Assembly (NCBI GenBank): GCA_945870925.1
Contig: CAMBTZ010000004.1
Location: forward strand, 1 to 23,430
Direction of reading: 5' to 3'
Source of the DNA: Chlamydia trachomatis
Lineage (GTDB): Bacteria; Chlamydiota; Chlamydiia; Chlamydiales; 2-12-FULL-49-11
Length of the DNA: 23,430 nucleotides
Shown here: one piece after another, positions 1 through 7,610 of the stretch
How positions within the stretch are numbered: the first letter of the stretch is position 1
How the letters are laid out: each line of letters starts with the position of its first letter
Translations under genes and position numbers: made by a program
The notes under the pieces: model-generated
Databases searched by the model: none
Told to the model about the DNA's origin: nothing
Seen by the model: the letters and a program-made list of their open reading frames with translations, nothing else

Positions 1-336
1 AATCCAAATCATGCAAGAGCTTATCCAACTAAGAGCACTCTTTCACATCTAGAAGTAGCTCATGCACCAATAAATGTAGAAGGCGACCTTTATATTTTAG
101 AGTACCTATCAATTATAAAAAATCCCGCGCGCTATAGATTAATTACTTCAGATAGAGCCCTTTCACAAGCTGCAAAAAATCTAAAAGTTGCTTCCATAAA
201 TTCAGAAGACTTCTTTGAGCAACTCCTTGACTTATGCTATCAAAAAAATCGCCATCAAAAAGAGAAAAAACCTAGCTCTGAGTCTAAACGCGAACTTGAG
301 CGACTCCAAAAAATATTTGAAGAGAGAGCAACCTAA
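1..336 (+). CDS. YacP-like NYN-domain protein (3' end only)
   Basis: Open reading frame entering from the left edge in frame 1 and ending at TAA 334-336; about 111 residues are visible. The segment ITSDRALSQAAKNLKVAS followed by SEDFFEQL resembles the C-terminal part of YacP/NYN (PIN-like) domains, where a TSDR-type motif precedes a basic helix and an S-x-E-F-x-x-x-L ending. That family is thought to act as an RNase in RNA processing. After the domain comes a charged tail rich in Lys and Glu. The start and the N-terminal acidic residues lie outside the window, so catalysis cannot be judged. Its stop codon overlaps the stop of the convergent gene on the minus strand by 3 bases. The family call rests on a short stretch. 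Confidence 0.6.
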   Translation, partial: NPNHARAYPTKSTLSHLEVAHAPINVEGDLYILEYLSIIKNPARYRLITSDRALSQAAKNLKVASINSEDFFEQLLDLCYQKNRHQKEKKPSSESKRELERLQKIFEERAT

Positions 337-1142
337 GCTTTTGCCATCTTCTCGTCCCAAAGATTTATAAATGCACCCATAGCTATTTTGGGATTTTGCT
401 TGTATTCATATTTTAAACGATTAATATTAAGATTTTCTACAATAGGAGCTCCCCTTCTATCTTCACCAGTTTTTCTAATAATTTGCCCATGAGGAAAATC
501 AGCTGTTTTTGGCCACATAATGAAGAGATCCCCTGTTTTAGCAATTATTAATGAAGGTTTCGGAGTACACTCTCTAAATTGGTAGGGAGTTGTTTCCCAA
601 ACAATTGGATACATTGATAATTGGGCAGCAGCCTGTGCATAATCTCTAAATACAATCCTATTATAAAGATCGCTACATATAGAATCGCCTGCACAAACCC
701 CATCTTTTCTATTTGCAATCCAAATTGATTGATTTTTTTCTTTTCGAATCGAAAATGTCAAAGAGATTGTGCCTGGAAAATCCCTTACTACTACAGATAA
801 AACTAAACCATCAGAAGCAAGTCTTACCCCATAACAGCCCATCTTTCCCCCAATAATTTTTGGATTTCGACTTAAATCAATATTTTTCATCAATCTATAA
901 ATATTTACATTATGAATAAGCACTCTTGTAGCTTTACGAAACTTCCAAGTGTCAACTGAAGCAACACCCAAATGCCAAAGAAAGCCAACGACAAAAACAG
1001 TCGCTACAGCTAACCCTGTTTTTCCAGCAGCTACTAATGAGCCCTCTTCTTGGGAAATCTTACAAGGAGACTGAAACGCTCTGTCTACCGAATGTTTAAA
1101 ATGATCACAAAAACAGACTGGCTTAAATACACTAATAGACAT
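333..1142 (-). CDS. Single-pass membrane protein of unknown function
   Basis: 269 residues from the ATG at 1142. I chose this start because AAAGGAG lies a few bases upstream of it; a start at 1184 would add 14 residues with no ribosome site. The first 35 residues contain five Cys or His residues (FKPVCFCDHFKH). A hydrophobic stretch at about residues 40-58 (LAVATVFVVGFLWHLGVA) is the only clear membrane segment. The remaining ~200 residues look like a mixed alpha/beta soluble domain with scattered Cys. I do not recognise a family. It is the last gene of a four-gene minus-strand run of exported proteins, 50 bases after the previous stop. It may be specific to this lineage. Confidence 0.7.
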   Translation of the reverse strand: MSISVFKPVCFCDHFKHSVDRAFQSPCKISQEEGSLVAAGKTGLAVATVFVVGFLWHLGVASVDTWKFRKATRVLIHNVNIYRLMKNIDLSRNPKIIGGKMGCYGVRLASDGLVLSVVVRDFPGTISLTFSIRKEKNQSIWIANRKDGVCAGDSICSDLYNRIVFRDYAQAAAQLSMYPIVWETTPYQFRECTPKPSLIIAKTGDLFIMWPKTADFPHGQIIRKTGEDRRGAPIVENLNINRLKYEYKQNPKIAMGAFINLWDEKMAKA

Positions 1143-1192
1143 ATTTTCTCCTTTAAAAAAATGAAATAAAGAGAGAGTATACACCTATTATT

Positions 1193-1651
1193 CTATTCTT
1201 GAAAGGCCAAATCTTCCTCTGCAAAATCTTCTTCTGTAAGCTCAAATGAACAAATTGGCTGAGAAGTACTCCCTACTTCAATTGGTTTTCCCGGGGGAAA
1301 CGACTGAATGCACGATTCTTTAGGAGAAAATGGTATTGGTTTTTCCGGATGTTGCAAATTAAACACCCCAATACCCCCAACAATCGGACAAAGACGGAGC
1401 GCTCCAAGAGAGACAACTTCAAAGTAGGCTTGATAGGTACCTACCTCTTGAATCTCTAAAATTAATTTACAATTATCATACGGGCTCATAGGTTCTGTTT
1501 TTAATATCTGACCCGTAGGAGTTATTAAAACACCGGAAACAGCCCCTTCAATTTTACTCAAGTGAGATGTAGTGAAAGAAACAAGCAATCTATCAGCATA
1601 CCCAAATACAAAACTAAATAAACCAAAAGCTACAATTAAAAATTTCCACAT
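1193..1651 (-). CDS. Small exported protein of unknown function
   Basis: 152 residues from the ATG at 1651, preceded closely by AAGGAAAGG; the frame is open further upstream, but that extension overlaps the preceding gene and is basic and not signal-like. The N-terminus MWKFLIVAFGLFSFVFGYA is a typical Sec signal peptide with likely cleavage after YA. The mature part contains a plausible beta-rich domain (SGVLITPTGQIL, GTYQAYFEVVSLG) with paired Cys residues and ends in an acidic tail (ELTEEDFAEEDLAFQE). No family recognised. It starts 19 bases after the stop of the beta-propeller gene, so co-transcription is very likely; the shared context suggests a periplasmic or surface role. Confidence 0.7.
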   Translation of the reverse strand: MWKFLIVAFGLFSFVFGYADRLLVSFTTSHLSKIEGAVSGVLITPTGQILKTEPMSPYDNCKLILEIQEVGTYQAYFEVVSLGALRLCPIVGGIGVFNLQHPEKPIPFSPKESCIQSFPPGKPIEVGSTSQPICSFELTEEDFAEEDLAFQE

Positions 1652-1670
1652 ACCTTTCCTTTTTTTAACT

Positions 1671-2933
1671 TTATGGAACATAGATAGAAGCTGGATCACC
1701 TTGAACACCTTCACTATTCATTGCTCTAACTTCATAAAAATCAACTTCATTTGGTTCTCGATTATGATCCTCATATAATAAAGGACCACTGGCCGGCACA
1801 ATTGCAATCTGGACTCCATTTCGAGATACTGAGTAATTTACTATATTAGAAGATGAACTAGCCTCCCACGTCAACTGATGTACAACATCAGTCTGCATTA
1901 AAAATCGATTATTAATCACCTTCCCTGCAAATCCCGATGGAGGATGAAGAGCGGGAACAATATATGCTAAATAGGTGGAACCCATAAGATTACTTACAAA
2001 ATCAGAATTAGGAACCTGAACTCCATTATAAATAACCATAAGAGGATCAACATTAAAGGCAGTACAATATATCTGATTTTCATCAACGGGATTAATCACA
2101 ACCTGAAATGGCCTGCCAGTTAAAGTGACGCTAGTTTGAATATCACCATTTACAAGAATTTGAAGAGTGTTATTAAAACTACTAGCTACATAGGCAATCT
2201 CTCCATCTTTTTTAAATGCAACTCCTTCTAAGTCTTCACCTGTAGTAATTATATTACCTACTGGCATATCAGTGAGTGTATCAAAAATAAAAATATTATT
2301 TCCCGTACTAGATGGCTCATATCCAATGCCCATGCTATTTACTGCAATAAACTCAGCTATAACGCCTTCTATTGTTGTAATTAGCGTGTCATCACTTGTC
2401 TGGCATACATAAATATTTGGTGGATCGGAAGGAAACGAATTTGTTATATAAAGCTTTGTCCCACTTGGATTAAATGCTAATCCGGAAGGTTTAGCTAATG
2501 AGATATTAATAGTTGATACACTATTGTCTGTTGTATGAATTACCCATACACACCCATTAAGACTATCTGCAACATATACTTTAGCGCCATCAGGCGTTAC
2601 AACTACTTGCCCTAAATTACTATTTATATTTAATGGCACAAATGTTTTTACCGAATCATCTATCGTATTAATTATCCAAAGCCCTGATTGGGGATCAAAA
2701 AAACTGGAATCTGCAACATAAGCAGTTGATTGGTCAGAAGAAATAGCAATTCCTCTTAAAGAAATAGGAGAACTTGACTCAAAAGATGGTGTGAAATAAT
2801 AAAGAAAGGTGCTTGTGTTAGCATTTAATACGGCAATTTTTGAATCAATAGAATTTGTTACATATGCTTTTACAAAGGCAGAAAGAAGCATAGGTGAGAG
2901 CAAAAGAGTAAGAAAAAAAAGTTTTATCCGCAT
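1671..2933 (-). CDS. Exported YVTN-repeat beta-propeller protein with C-terminal Fn3-like domain
   Basis: 420 residues. The N-terminus (MRIKLFFLTLLLSPMLLSA) is a Sec signal peptide. The body carries repeated blades with the YVTN-type signature: AYVTNSIDS near residue 23, then TAYVADS, KVYVADSLNG, KLYITNSFPS and IAYVASSFNN, each preceded by a G-[IV]-A-x-[ST]-x-D/P-x-G-like turn. This is the pattern of surface or periplasmic YVTN beta-propellers, which usually bind proteins or ligands rather than catalyse. The last ~90 residues (from HPPSGFAG) look like a fibronectin-III-like beta sandwich (HQLTWEAS, NYSVSRNG, DFYEVRAMNSEG). The ATG lies 3 bases after the stop of the barrel gene without a strong ribosome site, suggesting translational coupling. 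Most likely an outer-surface or periplasmic binding protein. Confidence 0.82.
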   Translation of the reverse strand: MRIKLFFLTLLLSPMLLSAFVKAYVTNSIDSKIAVLNANTSTFLYYFTPSFESSSPISLRGIAISSDQSTAYVADSSFFDPQSGLWIINTIDDSVKTFVPLNINSNLGQVVVTPDGAKVYVADSLNGCVWVIHTTDNSVSTINISLAKPSGLAFNPSGTKLYITNSFPSDPPNIYVCQTSDDTLITTIEGVIAEFIAVNSMGIGYEPSSTGNNIFIFDTLTDMPVGNIITTGEDLEGVAFKKDGEIAYVASSFNNTLQILVNGDIQTSVTLTGRPFQVVINPVDENQIYCTAFNVDPLMVIYNGVQVPNSDFVSNLMGSTYLAYIVPALHPPSGFAGKVINNRFLMQTDVVHQLTWEASSSSNIVNYSVSRNGVQIAIVPASGPLLYEDHNREPNEVDFYEVRAMNSEGVQGDPASIYVP

Positions 2934-2936
2934 ATG

Positions 2937-3509
2937 TTAAAAGTTCACCCCTATTCCTAAACCTACCATAAGACCACCTGTATTTATCGAGTGAGTCTGA
3001 ACCCCAGCTATTGGAATTGGGTTTATTTTACCATAGGAATAATCGGCAAAGAAATTAAAGTACCCGTTAGTTTTTAAAAAATAAGTCAATCCACTCTTTC
3101 CAACAACACCAAAGATAACCCTAGAAGTTGCTTGACGAACATAGACAGAATGATCATGAACAAGTCCCCAAGAGACCATAGGACCTATACCAAAATAAAT
3201 ATCAAGAACGTCAATAATTTTTATAGAATATTTTAATCCTGAACTAATAGGAAATAGTTGAATGGAACTATTCGTATGAAGTCCTTTAGTTTGCCCCTCT
3301 CTTATAAACAAATTAAAATTTGCCCATACAGCTAATCGATCATATACTAGTAGACTCGCCTCAATTCCCGGATTAACTCCCCCATTATGATACATTTGAC
3401 GCATCAACTTTGCAGCCGGTAAAAAATAGGCAATCCTCGGCTCCAAAGCCCACCGCTCCACTGCATTCATCACACTAATAAAACAGAAAACCAGTAAAAA
3501 TATTCGCAA
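2937..3509 (-). CDS. Small outer-membrane beta-barrel protein
   Basis: 190 residues starting at TTG 3509. The TTG is preferred because it restores a complete signal peptide (MRIFLLVFCFISVMNA) and has a weak AAGAGA-type site upstream; the next Met (residue 14) lies inside that signal. The mature part alternates hydrophobic and polar residues in strand-like segments (ASLLVYDRLAVWANFNLF, GLKYSIKIIDVLDIYFGIG, GYFNFFADYSYGKI) and ends in LMVGLGIGVNF, the C-terminal aromatic signature recognised by BamA. Length and pattern fit an 8-stranded OmpA/OmpW-like barrel. It is first in a four-gene run, followed after 3 bases by the propeller gene, so barrel and propeller may form one surface assembly. Confidence 0.75.
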   Translation of the reverse strand: MRIFLLVFCFISVMNAVERWALEPRIAYFLPAAKLMRQMYHNGGVNPGIEASLLVYDRLAVWANFNLFIREGQTKGLHTNSSIQLFPISSGLKYSIKIIDVLDIYFGIGPMVSWGLVHDHSVYVRQATSRVIFGVVGKSGLTYFLKTNGYFNFFADYSYGKINPIPIAGVQTHSINTGGLMVGLGIGVNF

Positions 3510-3606
3510 AATATTCTCTTACAAAAACTAATTTCTCAATATATAATTTTATTTAATTAAATTTATATTGATAATTTTACTTCGCTATAAGGAACCCTCG
3601 AATTAT

Positions 3607-3936
3607 TTATTCTGGTTGTATTGGTAATGGGATTGAACTTAAGATATCTTGGCAGTCAGAACATTCTAGATGAAATAGGATGTTTTCCTCAAAAGCTGCG
3701 TTATAGACTTTATCATACTCCCCATCTAAGATCAACTGACGAACATTTATAAGTGGTCTTCCTGTGTGATTTAAATTAACTAACTCTTGAAGGGCATGGA
3801 TAGGGATTCCAGAGAGCGCTCTTACTATAATTAAGGGGTCAATTTCAGCTTTTTTAGGGGGTAAATCTGTTCTTGGGACCCATTTAATAGCTGGGGCAGA
3901 TGCTCTTGTTGACATAGCAATAGGTATAGCAGACAT
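3607..3936 (-). CDS. Hypothetical 109-residue protein
   Basis: ATG at 3936 preceded by AAAAGGAG with good spacing, and a near-consensus promoter about 30 bases further upstream, so this is very likely a real, independently expressed gene. No signal peptide or membrane segment. The N-terminal third is Ser/Ala/Pro-rich and basic (MSAIPIAMSTRASAPAIKW); the middle has a possible amphipathic helix (IIVRALSGIPIHALQELVNL), and the C-terminal half is acidic with two Cys (LECSDCQDIL). The disordered Ser-rich N-terminus would suit a type III secretion substrate, but that is a guess. Strand composition of this gene and the next one differs from the surrounding genes. No family recognised. Confidence 0.7.
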   Translation of the reverse strand: MSAIPIAMSTRASAPAIKWVPRTDLPPKKAEIDPLIIVRALSGIPIHALQELVNLNHTGRPLINVRQLILDGEYDKVYNAAFEENILFHLECSDCQDILSSIPLPIQPE

Positions 3937-3968
3937 AAATCAATCTCCTTTTAATTATTGTATAATTA

Positions 3969-3997
3969 ATAATAACACATAATTAAAAAAAGGTCAA
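3969..3997 (-). promoter_or_regulatory. Sigma70-type promoter of the 109-residue gene
   Basis: Reading the minus strand: -35 TTGACC (3992-3997), 17-base spacer, -10 TATTAT (3969-3974). The predicted start lies about 25 bases before the ATG at 3936, leaving room for the AAGGAG site. Confidence 0.6.
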
Positions 3998-4036
3998 TTA
4001 TAGTTAATAAGACACATATCGCTTATTATTAAGTGG

Positions 4037-4717
4037 TTACTCTAAAATCCGGAGGAATCGTGGCTTGAACTTTTCAACCTCTTTGAGTCGGGTGGTCAGG
4101 TCGGAGACGACGATTCCATCATATTGACGGCTCTCTATAACCTTGTTATTAGGGAGGGCAATAAGCATATGACCAGGCCAAACAATCAGATCTAATGGTT
4201 TTAGTGCGGAGACTTTGGGGTAAGCGTTATAAATTTGAGAGGTGTTCCTAGGTGTCGATCCATCTGTTATTGAGTAGAGAAGACCTGAGCAGTCAACCCC
4301 TTTTAATTGCCAATATATAAAGTCAAAAGATGAAAGGTGATTTTTTGGTGGGTAGTAGTCAAGAAGTTCGGGGATGCCACCCGGAACATTTCCGCCCCAA
4401 ATGTAGGGCAGTCTTGGAAAGTTAAGAAGTCTTTCGAGCATGTCAGATCTGCTTGGCATAACTCGCTTTCGCTCAACCTGTTTCTCATCATGTAAAACAA
4501 TAAATCTCTTATCAATGTAAAGCGGTTTTACAGAGGCGTATTCATCTGTTGTAACCTCTAGTACATTTCCTTCTTGTTTTACAATTGTAAGTGCAGTGCC
4601 AGGAAGAAGTATTGTCTCAAGTTCACGAATTAAATGAACAGGATCGAAGTTTAAAAAGATTTGAGAAATCTCCGGGCTATTGAATAGCGGGGCGTTCTTA
4701 ATTACAGTTGCAAACAT
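4037..4717 (-). CDS. NlpC/P60 peptidoglycan peptide hydrolase
   Basis: 226 residues. C-terminal NlpC/P60 cysteine-peptidase domain: PYIWGGNVPGG (about 104-114), catalytic Cys143 in GVDCSGLLYSI, and catalytic His183 in WPGHMLIAL; the third polar residue is probably N190 or E195. The first ~85 residues look like an SH3-type substrate-binding module (GTALTIVKQEGNVLEVTT). No signal peptide, so it probably acts in the cytoplasm, as proposed for the chlamydial NlpC homologue (CT127 type) that cuts peptidoglycan peptides between D-Glu and meso-diaminopimelate for recycling. The upstream ribosome site is weak. It is divergent from an OppA-type peptide-binding lipoprotein 64 bases away, supporting a peptide-recycling role. 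Coding-strand composition is opposite to most neighbours (see findings). Confidence 0.85.
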   Translation of the reverse strand: MFATVIKNAPLFNSPEISQIFLNFDPVHLIRELETILLPGTALTIVKQEGNVLEVTTDEYASVKPLYIDKRFIVLHDEKQVERKRVMPSRSDMLERLLNFPRLPYIWGGNVPGGIPELLDYYPPKNHLSSFDFIYWQLKGVDCSGLLYSITDGSTPRNTSQIYNAYPKVSALKPLDLIVWPGHMLIALPNNKVIESRQYDGIVVSDLTTRLKEVEKFKPRFLRILE

Positions 4718-4720
4718 TTC

Positions 4721-4749
4721 TTGAAATTATTATCCCTTACAAGTACATT
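4721..4749 (+). promoter_or_regulatory. Promoter of the oppA-like gene
   Basis: TTGAAA (4721-4726), 17-base spacer, TACATT (4744-4749). The predicted start is ~26 bases before the GTG at 4782, with AGGAGGA at 4771-4777. It begins just 4 bases from the divergent nlpC start codon, so the two genes share a 64-base control region. Confidence 0.5.
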
Positions 4750-4781
4750 CTGACTCTTATGTTCCATCTTAGGAGGACCGT

Positions 4782-6371
4782 GTGAGATTTTGCAACGTTT
4801 TTTTAGTTTCGATGTTATTTTTTGGCTGCCAATGTAAGGTTCCAAGCGGAGGTAAAAAAGAGTCTTCTAAGCAAAAGATTTCGGTAAATATCGAGCTTGA
4901 ACCGCAAACTCTCGACCCAAGAAAGGCGCGTTCACTCATTGATATAAATCTAGTTCAGACTTTTATGGATGGGCTAATGCGCATCGGTAAAAATGGAACA
5001 ACAACTCTTGCAGTAGCAGAAAAATATAGTGTTTCTGAAGATATGAAAACCTATATATTCAATTTACGCGACACAAAATGGTCGAATGGTGATCCTGTAA
5101 AAGCTCAAGATTTCGTCTATTCATGGAAAAAAACGATCTCTCAAGAATTTCATTCTGATTATGCCTTTCTCCTTTACATCTTAAAAAATGGAAAGGCAAT
5201 TAAACAGGGCCTTCTTCCAACTAGTATGCTTGGAATTTCTGCAAAGGATGACTACACTTTAGTGGTAAATTTAGAATACCCAGCACCCTATTTTCTAGAA
5301 CTATTAACTCTTCCTATATTTTTTCCAGTAAACCAAATTGTTGATCAGGAAAATCCAGGCTGGTACAGGCAAGCAAACACCTTTGTCGGTAACGGCCCAT
5401 TCAAAATGTTTGATTGGAGACACAGCGATTCAATTATTGCTGTTAAAAACGAGACTTATTGGGATGAAAATGCAGTCCGTTTAAAAACAATTGAAATGGT
5501 AATGGTAACTGCAGAAACAGGTCTCAAAATGTTTCAAAATAGAGAACTTGATTGGACCGGATCTCCCTATTCATCAATTCCGACGGACGCTATCCCCTCT
5601 TTAAAAAATCAAAATCTTATTAAAACTGACCCCTTCCTTGGAACTTATTGGATTCGTACAAATACGCAATCAGGTCCTCTTCGTAACGAAAACCTTCGCA
5701 AAGCACTTGCCCTTGCTATCAATCGGAATGAAATTGTTACCCATGTTACTAACAGCTACGAACCGGCAACTGGTATTGTTCCAACTTCCCTGGGTCTTCA
5801 AAATATACCCTACTTTACTGACGGTAGCGAAGATGAAGCAAGAGACTTTCTTCAGCAGGCAATTGAAAAGGAAGAATTATCCCTTGAATCCTTCCCTGAA
5901 CTAACCCTTACTTATTCATCCGATACTAAAAATCACAGAATTGCTCAAGCTATACAAGATCAATGGAAAAAGGCTCTTGGCATCACTGTTAAATTAGAAG
6001 CAGTTGAAGGAAACACCTGCATAGAGCGCGTCTCGCGTGGAAACTATGAACTTGCTGTCGGTTCTTGGTTAGCTGATTTTAGAGATCCTATAAACTTTCT
6101 AGAAGTATTTAAAAACAAGCTTGCAAGCACTAATAATACAAGTTGGGAAAGCCCCAACTATCAAAAAGCACTGGAAGCAACCTACCTTGCTAAAAATGAA
6201 ACTGATCGCAAAGATAGCTTAATGAAATCAGAGCAAATCCTTATGGATGAAATGCCGGTAATCCCTATCTTTCACTATACAATGCTCCATGTAACAAACA
6301 GTCGCTTAAAAGACGTTATACTTACAGATTCAGGTCATATAGACTTTAAATGGGCTTATGTTGAAAAATAG
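4782..6371 (+). CDS. oppA: OppA-type oligopeptide ABC transporter substrate-binding lipoprotein
   Basis: 529 residues from GTG 4782, chosen because AGGAGGA sits 4-5 bases before it; 529 residues is the usual family size. The N-terminus has a short signal ending in LFFG-Cys16, a relaxed lipobox. The solute-binding protein family 5 pattern is clear: EPQTLDPRKARSL near the mature start, LNLxD-like FNLRDTKWSNGDPVKAQDFVYSW (given in parts: residues ~92-114), FVGNGPFKM near 200, LRKALALAINRNEIV near 303 and YELAVGSWLADFRDP near 420. Such proteins deliver peptides to OppBCDF. No permease or ATPase genes are nearby, so it must work with a transporter encoded elsewhere. In Chlamydia one OppA binds peptidoglycan-derived tripeptides; the divergent nlpC makes a similar role attractive here, which is inference. 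Confidence 0.9.
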   Translation: MRFCNVFLVSMLFFGCQCKVPSGGKKESSKQKISVNIELEPQTLDPRKARSLIDINLVQTFMDGLMRIGKNGTTTLAVAEKYSVSEDMKTYIFNLRDTKWSNGDPVKAQDFVYSWKKTISQEFHSDYAFLLYILKNGKAIKQGLLPTSMLGISAKDDYTLVVNLEYPAPYFLELLTLPIFFPVNQIVDQENPGWYRQANTFVGNGPFKMFDWRHSDSIIAVKNETYWDENAVRLKTIEMVMVTAETGLKMFQNRELDWTGSPYSSIPTDAIPSLKNQNLIKTDPFLGTYWIRTNTQSGPLRNENLRKALALAINRNEIVTHVTNSYEPATGIVPTSLGLQNIPYFTDGSEDEARDFLQQAIEKEELSLESFPELTLTYSSDTKNHRIAQAIQDQWKKALGITVKLEAVEGNTCIERVSRGNYELAVGSWLADFRDPINFLEVFKNKLASTNNTSWESPNYQKALEATYLAKNETDRKDSLMKSEQILMDEMPVIPIFHYTMLHVTNSRLKDVILTDSGHIDFKWAYVEK

Positions 6372-6915
6372 TATTGTATTGCTGGGGCTTTTAACAGCCC
6401 CTTTGATGGCCTCATGTATTACCCTTGTCAATGACAGTCCGTTTCCACTTACCGCTGAAATTTTTAATGCTGCAAACGATCACCTTGCATCAATAAAGCT
6501 TTCAGCAAATCAATCTTATATTTGGAATGACAATCAGTCTCCATTCAAAAAACAATCAGACTCTACAATCACCCCATTTACAATCACATTTGTTTGCGCA
6601 AATGCCAGACCTTACGATTACAATCCCCCTCCTAAAAAAGACTCAAAAGAAAAAAGACAAACCTATCAAAGTCAATTCGGATCATGGACCGGAGTACCGA
6701 CCGGCGCAACTGTTAACGCCCTTGGCGTAAATGGTGGAACAAAAAGCTGTGTCATCAAAAAAGGGGCAAAAAAAGGCGCTCCGCCAGTTAAAAAGCCAGG
6801 CCCAAAAAACTCAAAAAACGACGGCTTTAATAACTTTAGTAATGATGGTGGACAGACCTGGATCAACGGTGCAGGCTCAGGATGGGAAGACTCTGACTTC
6901 TCAGATGATCTCTAA
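6358..6915 (+). CDS. Small exported (possibly lipo-) protein, coupled to oppA
   Basis: 185 residues. The ATG lies inside the last codons of the oppA-like gene (14-base overlap), with no strong ribosome site, so translational coupling is likely. The N-terminus (MLKNSIVLLGLLTAPLMASC) is a signal peptide; Cys20 could be lipidated (MAS-C) or the site may be an ordinary cleavage. A beta-sandwich-like domain follows (CITLVNDSPFPLTAEIF, TITPFTITFVC), containing the FGSWTGVPTG segment. The C-terminal third is low complexity: Lys/Gly/Pro-rich (KKGAKKGAPPVKKPGPK), then Asn/Gly/Asp-rich with an acidic end. I believe similar proteins occur in other chlamydiae but cannot name the family. Overlap with oppA suggests a function at the same membrane. 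Confidence 0.75.
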   Translation: MLKNSIVLLGLLTAPLMASCITLVNDSPFPLTAEIFNAANDHLASIKLSANQSYIWNDNQSPFKKQSDSTITPFTITFVCANARPYDYNPPPKKDSKEKRQTYQSQFGSWTGVPTGATVNALGVNGGTKSCVIKKGAKKGAPPVKKPGPKNSKNDGFNNFSNDGGQTWINGAGSGWEDSDFSDDL

Positions 6916-6944
6916 TAACCTGTGCTAAAACCTAAGAAGCTGCT

Positions 6945-7610
6945 TTAAAAAAGGTAGCCAAGAGATAAAAGGACTGGAACCATAACACCTCCCTGTTCTG
7001 GACGCATTAAATTCGCTTTAAAATACTTAACCGCTTTTAACTCTACACAAAGACCTGTGCCTGAACCAAGCTCAGCGCCAACTGATAGATAATTTTGGAA
7101 AAGAAAATTGGACTTGAGATCTTTCAGATTGAATTCACTTTTAGAAAGGATTGTCGGTGCAAAGAAACTTGCTTCTACATAAGGGTGGAGCAAAACAAGA
7201 TGCATAAGCCAAAGTCTTGAAGATACCGAAATTGAGCCTGAATAGAGAGTGTCATCATTTTTATGATATCTTCCAATATTAGCTCCGCCGTAAAATGAAA
7301 GAGCTGATGCCAAATCAAACATCTTTCTCTCATAAAAAAGCATATAACCTTTATCAACATTCTCCTCTCTTCCCCCTTTTAAGAAGTTAGGGATACTCGG
7401 AATATCAAATTGGGATTGAGCTTGATCAAAATAGCAAATACTTAACATTTGCTTTGCCGTAGATGCTGATAAGGAGCCAGAAAAGATCATCACGGCAATA
7501 AATACTAAAAAAGACAATGAAGATACTGTTTTTACATTAAATAATTTGTTTATTTCTTCTCTATCATCTTTATAATGAAAAAAATTCACTACACACTTTA
7601 GAAGGCGCAT
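6945..7610 (-). CDS. PagL / acyloxyacyl hydrolase-like outer-membrane barrel
   Basis: 221 residues from ATG 7610, which overlaps the end of the cyclo-ligase gene by 13 bases; the signal peptide only begins near residue 27 (KTVSSLSFLVFIAVMIFSGSLSA), so the true start may be a later TTG, or the N-terminal 26 residues are a long n-region. The mature protein has strand-like segments (YGGANIGRY, YSGSISVSSRLWLM, YVEASFFAPT, YLSVGAELG) and ends in VLLSLGYLF, a BamA-type C-terminus. The tail (VKYFKANLMRPEQGG...LGYLF) has the layout of the PagL lipid A deacylase motif H-x-S-N...N-x-G...lGYxF, but His is replaced by Phe197 and Ser by Ala199. If homologous, catalysis is doubtful. Confidence 0.55.
   Translation of the reverse strand: MRLLKCVVNFFHYKDDREEINKLFNVKTVSSLSFLVFIAVMIFSGSLSASTAKQMLSICYFDQAQSQFDIPSIPNFLKGGREENVDKGYMLFYERKMFDLASALSFYGGANIGRYHKNDDTLYSGSISVSSRLWLMHLVLLHPYVEASFFAPTILSKSEFNLKDLKSNFLFQNYLSVGAELGSGTGLCVELKAVKYFKANLMRPEQGGVMVPVLLSLGYLF

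Noticed and set aside
634..642. Perfect DnaA-box sequence (TTATGCACA on the minus strand)
   Set aside because: Single copy within a coding region, no cluster; expected by chance in AT-rich DNA. It also warns that single boxes carry little weight.
6672..6866. 64-codon minus-strand frame, Pro/Phe-rich
   Set aside because: Antisense of the Lys/Gly/Pro low-complexity tail of the exported protein; low complexity explains the open frame.
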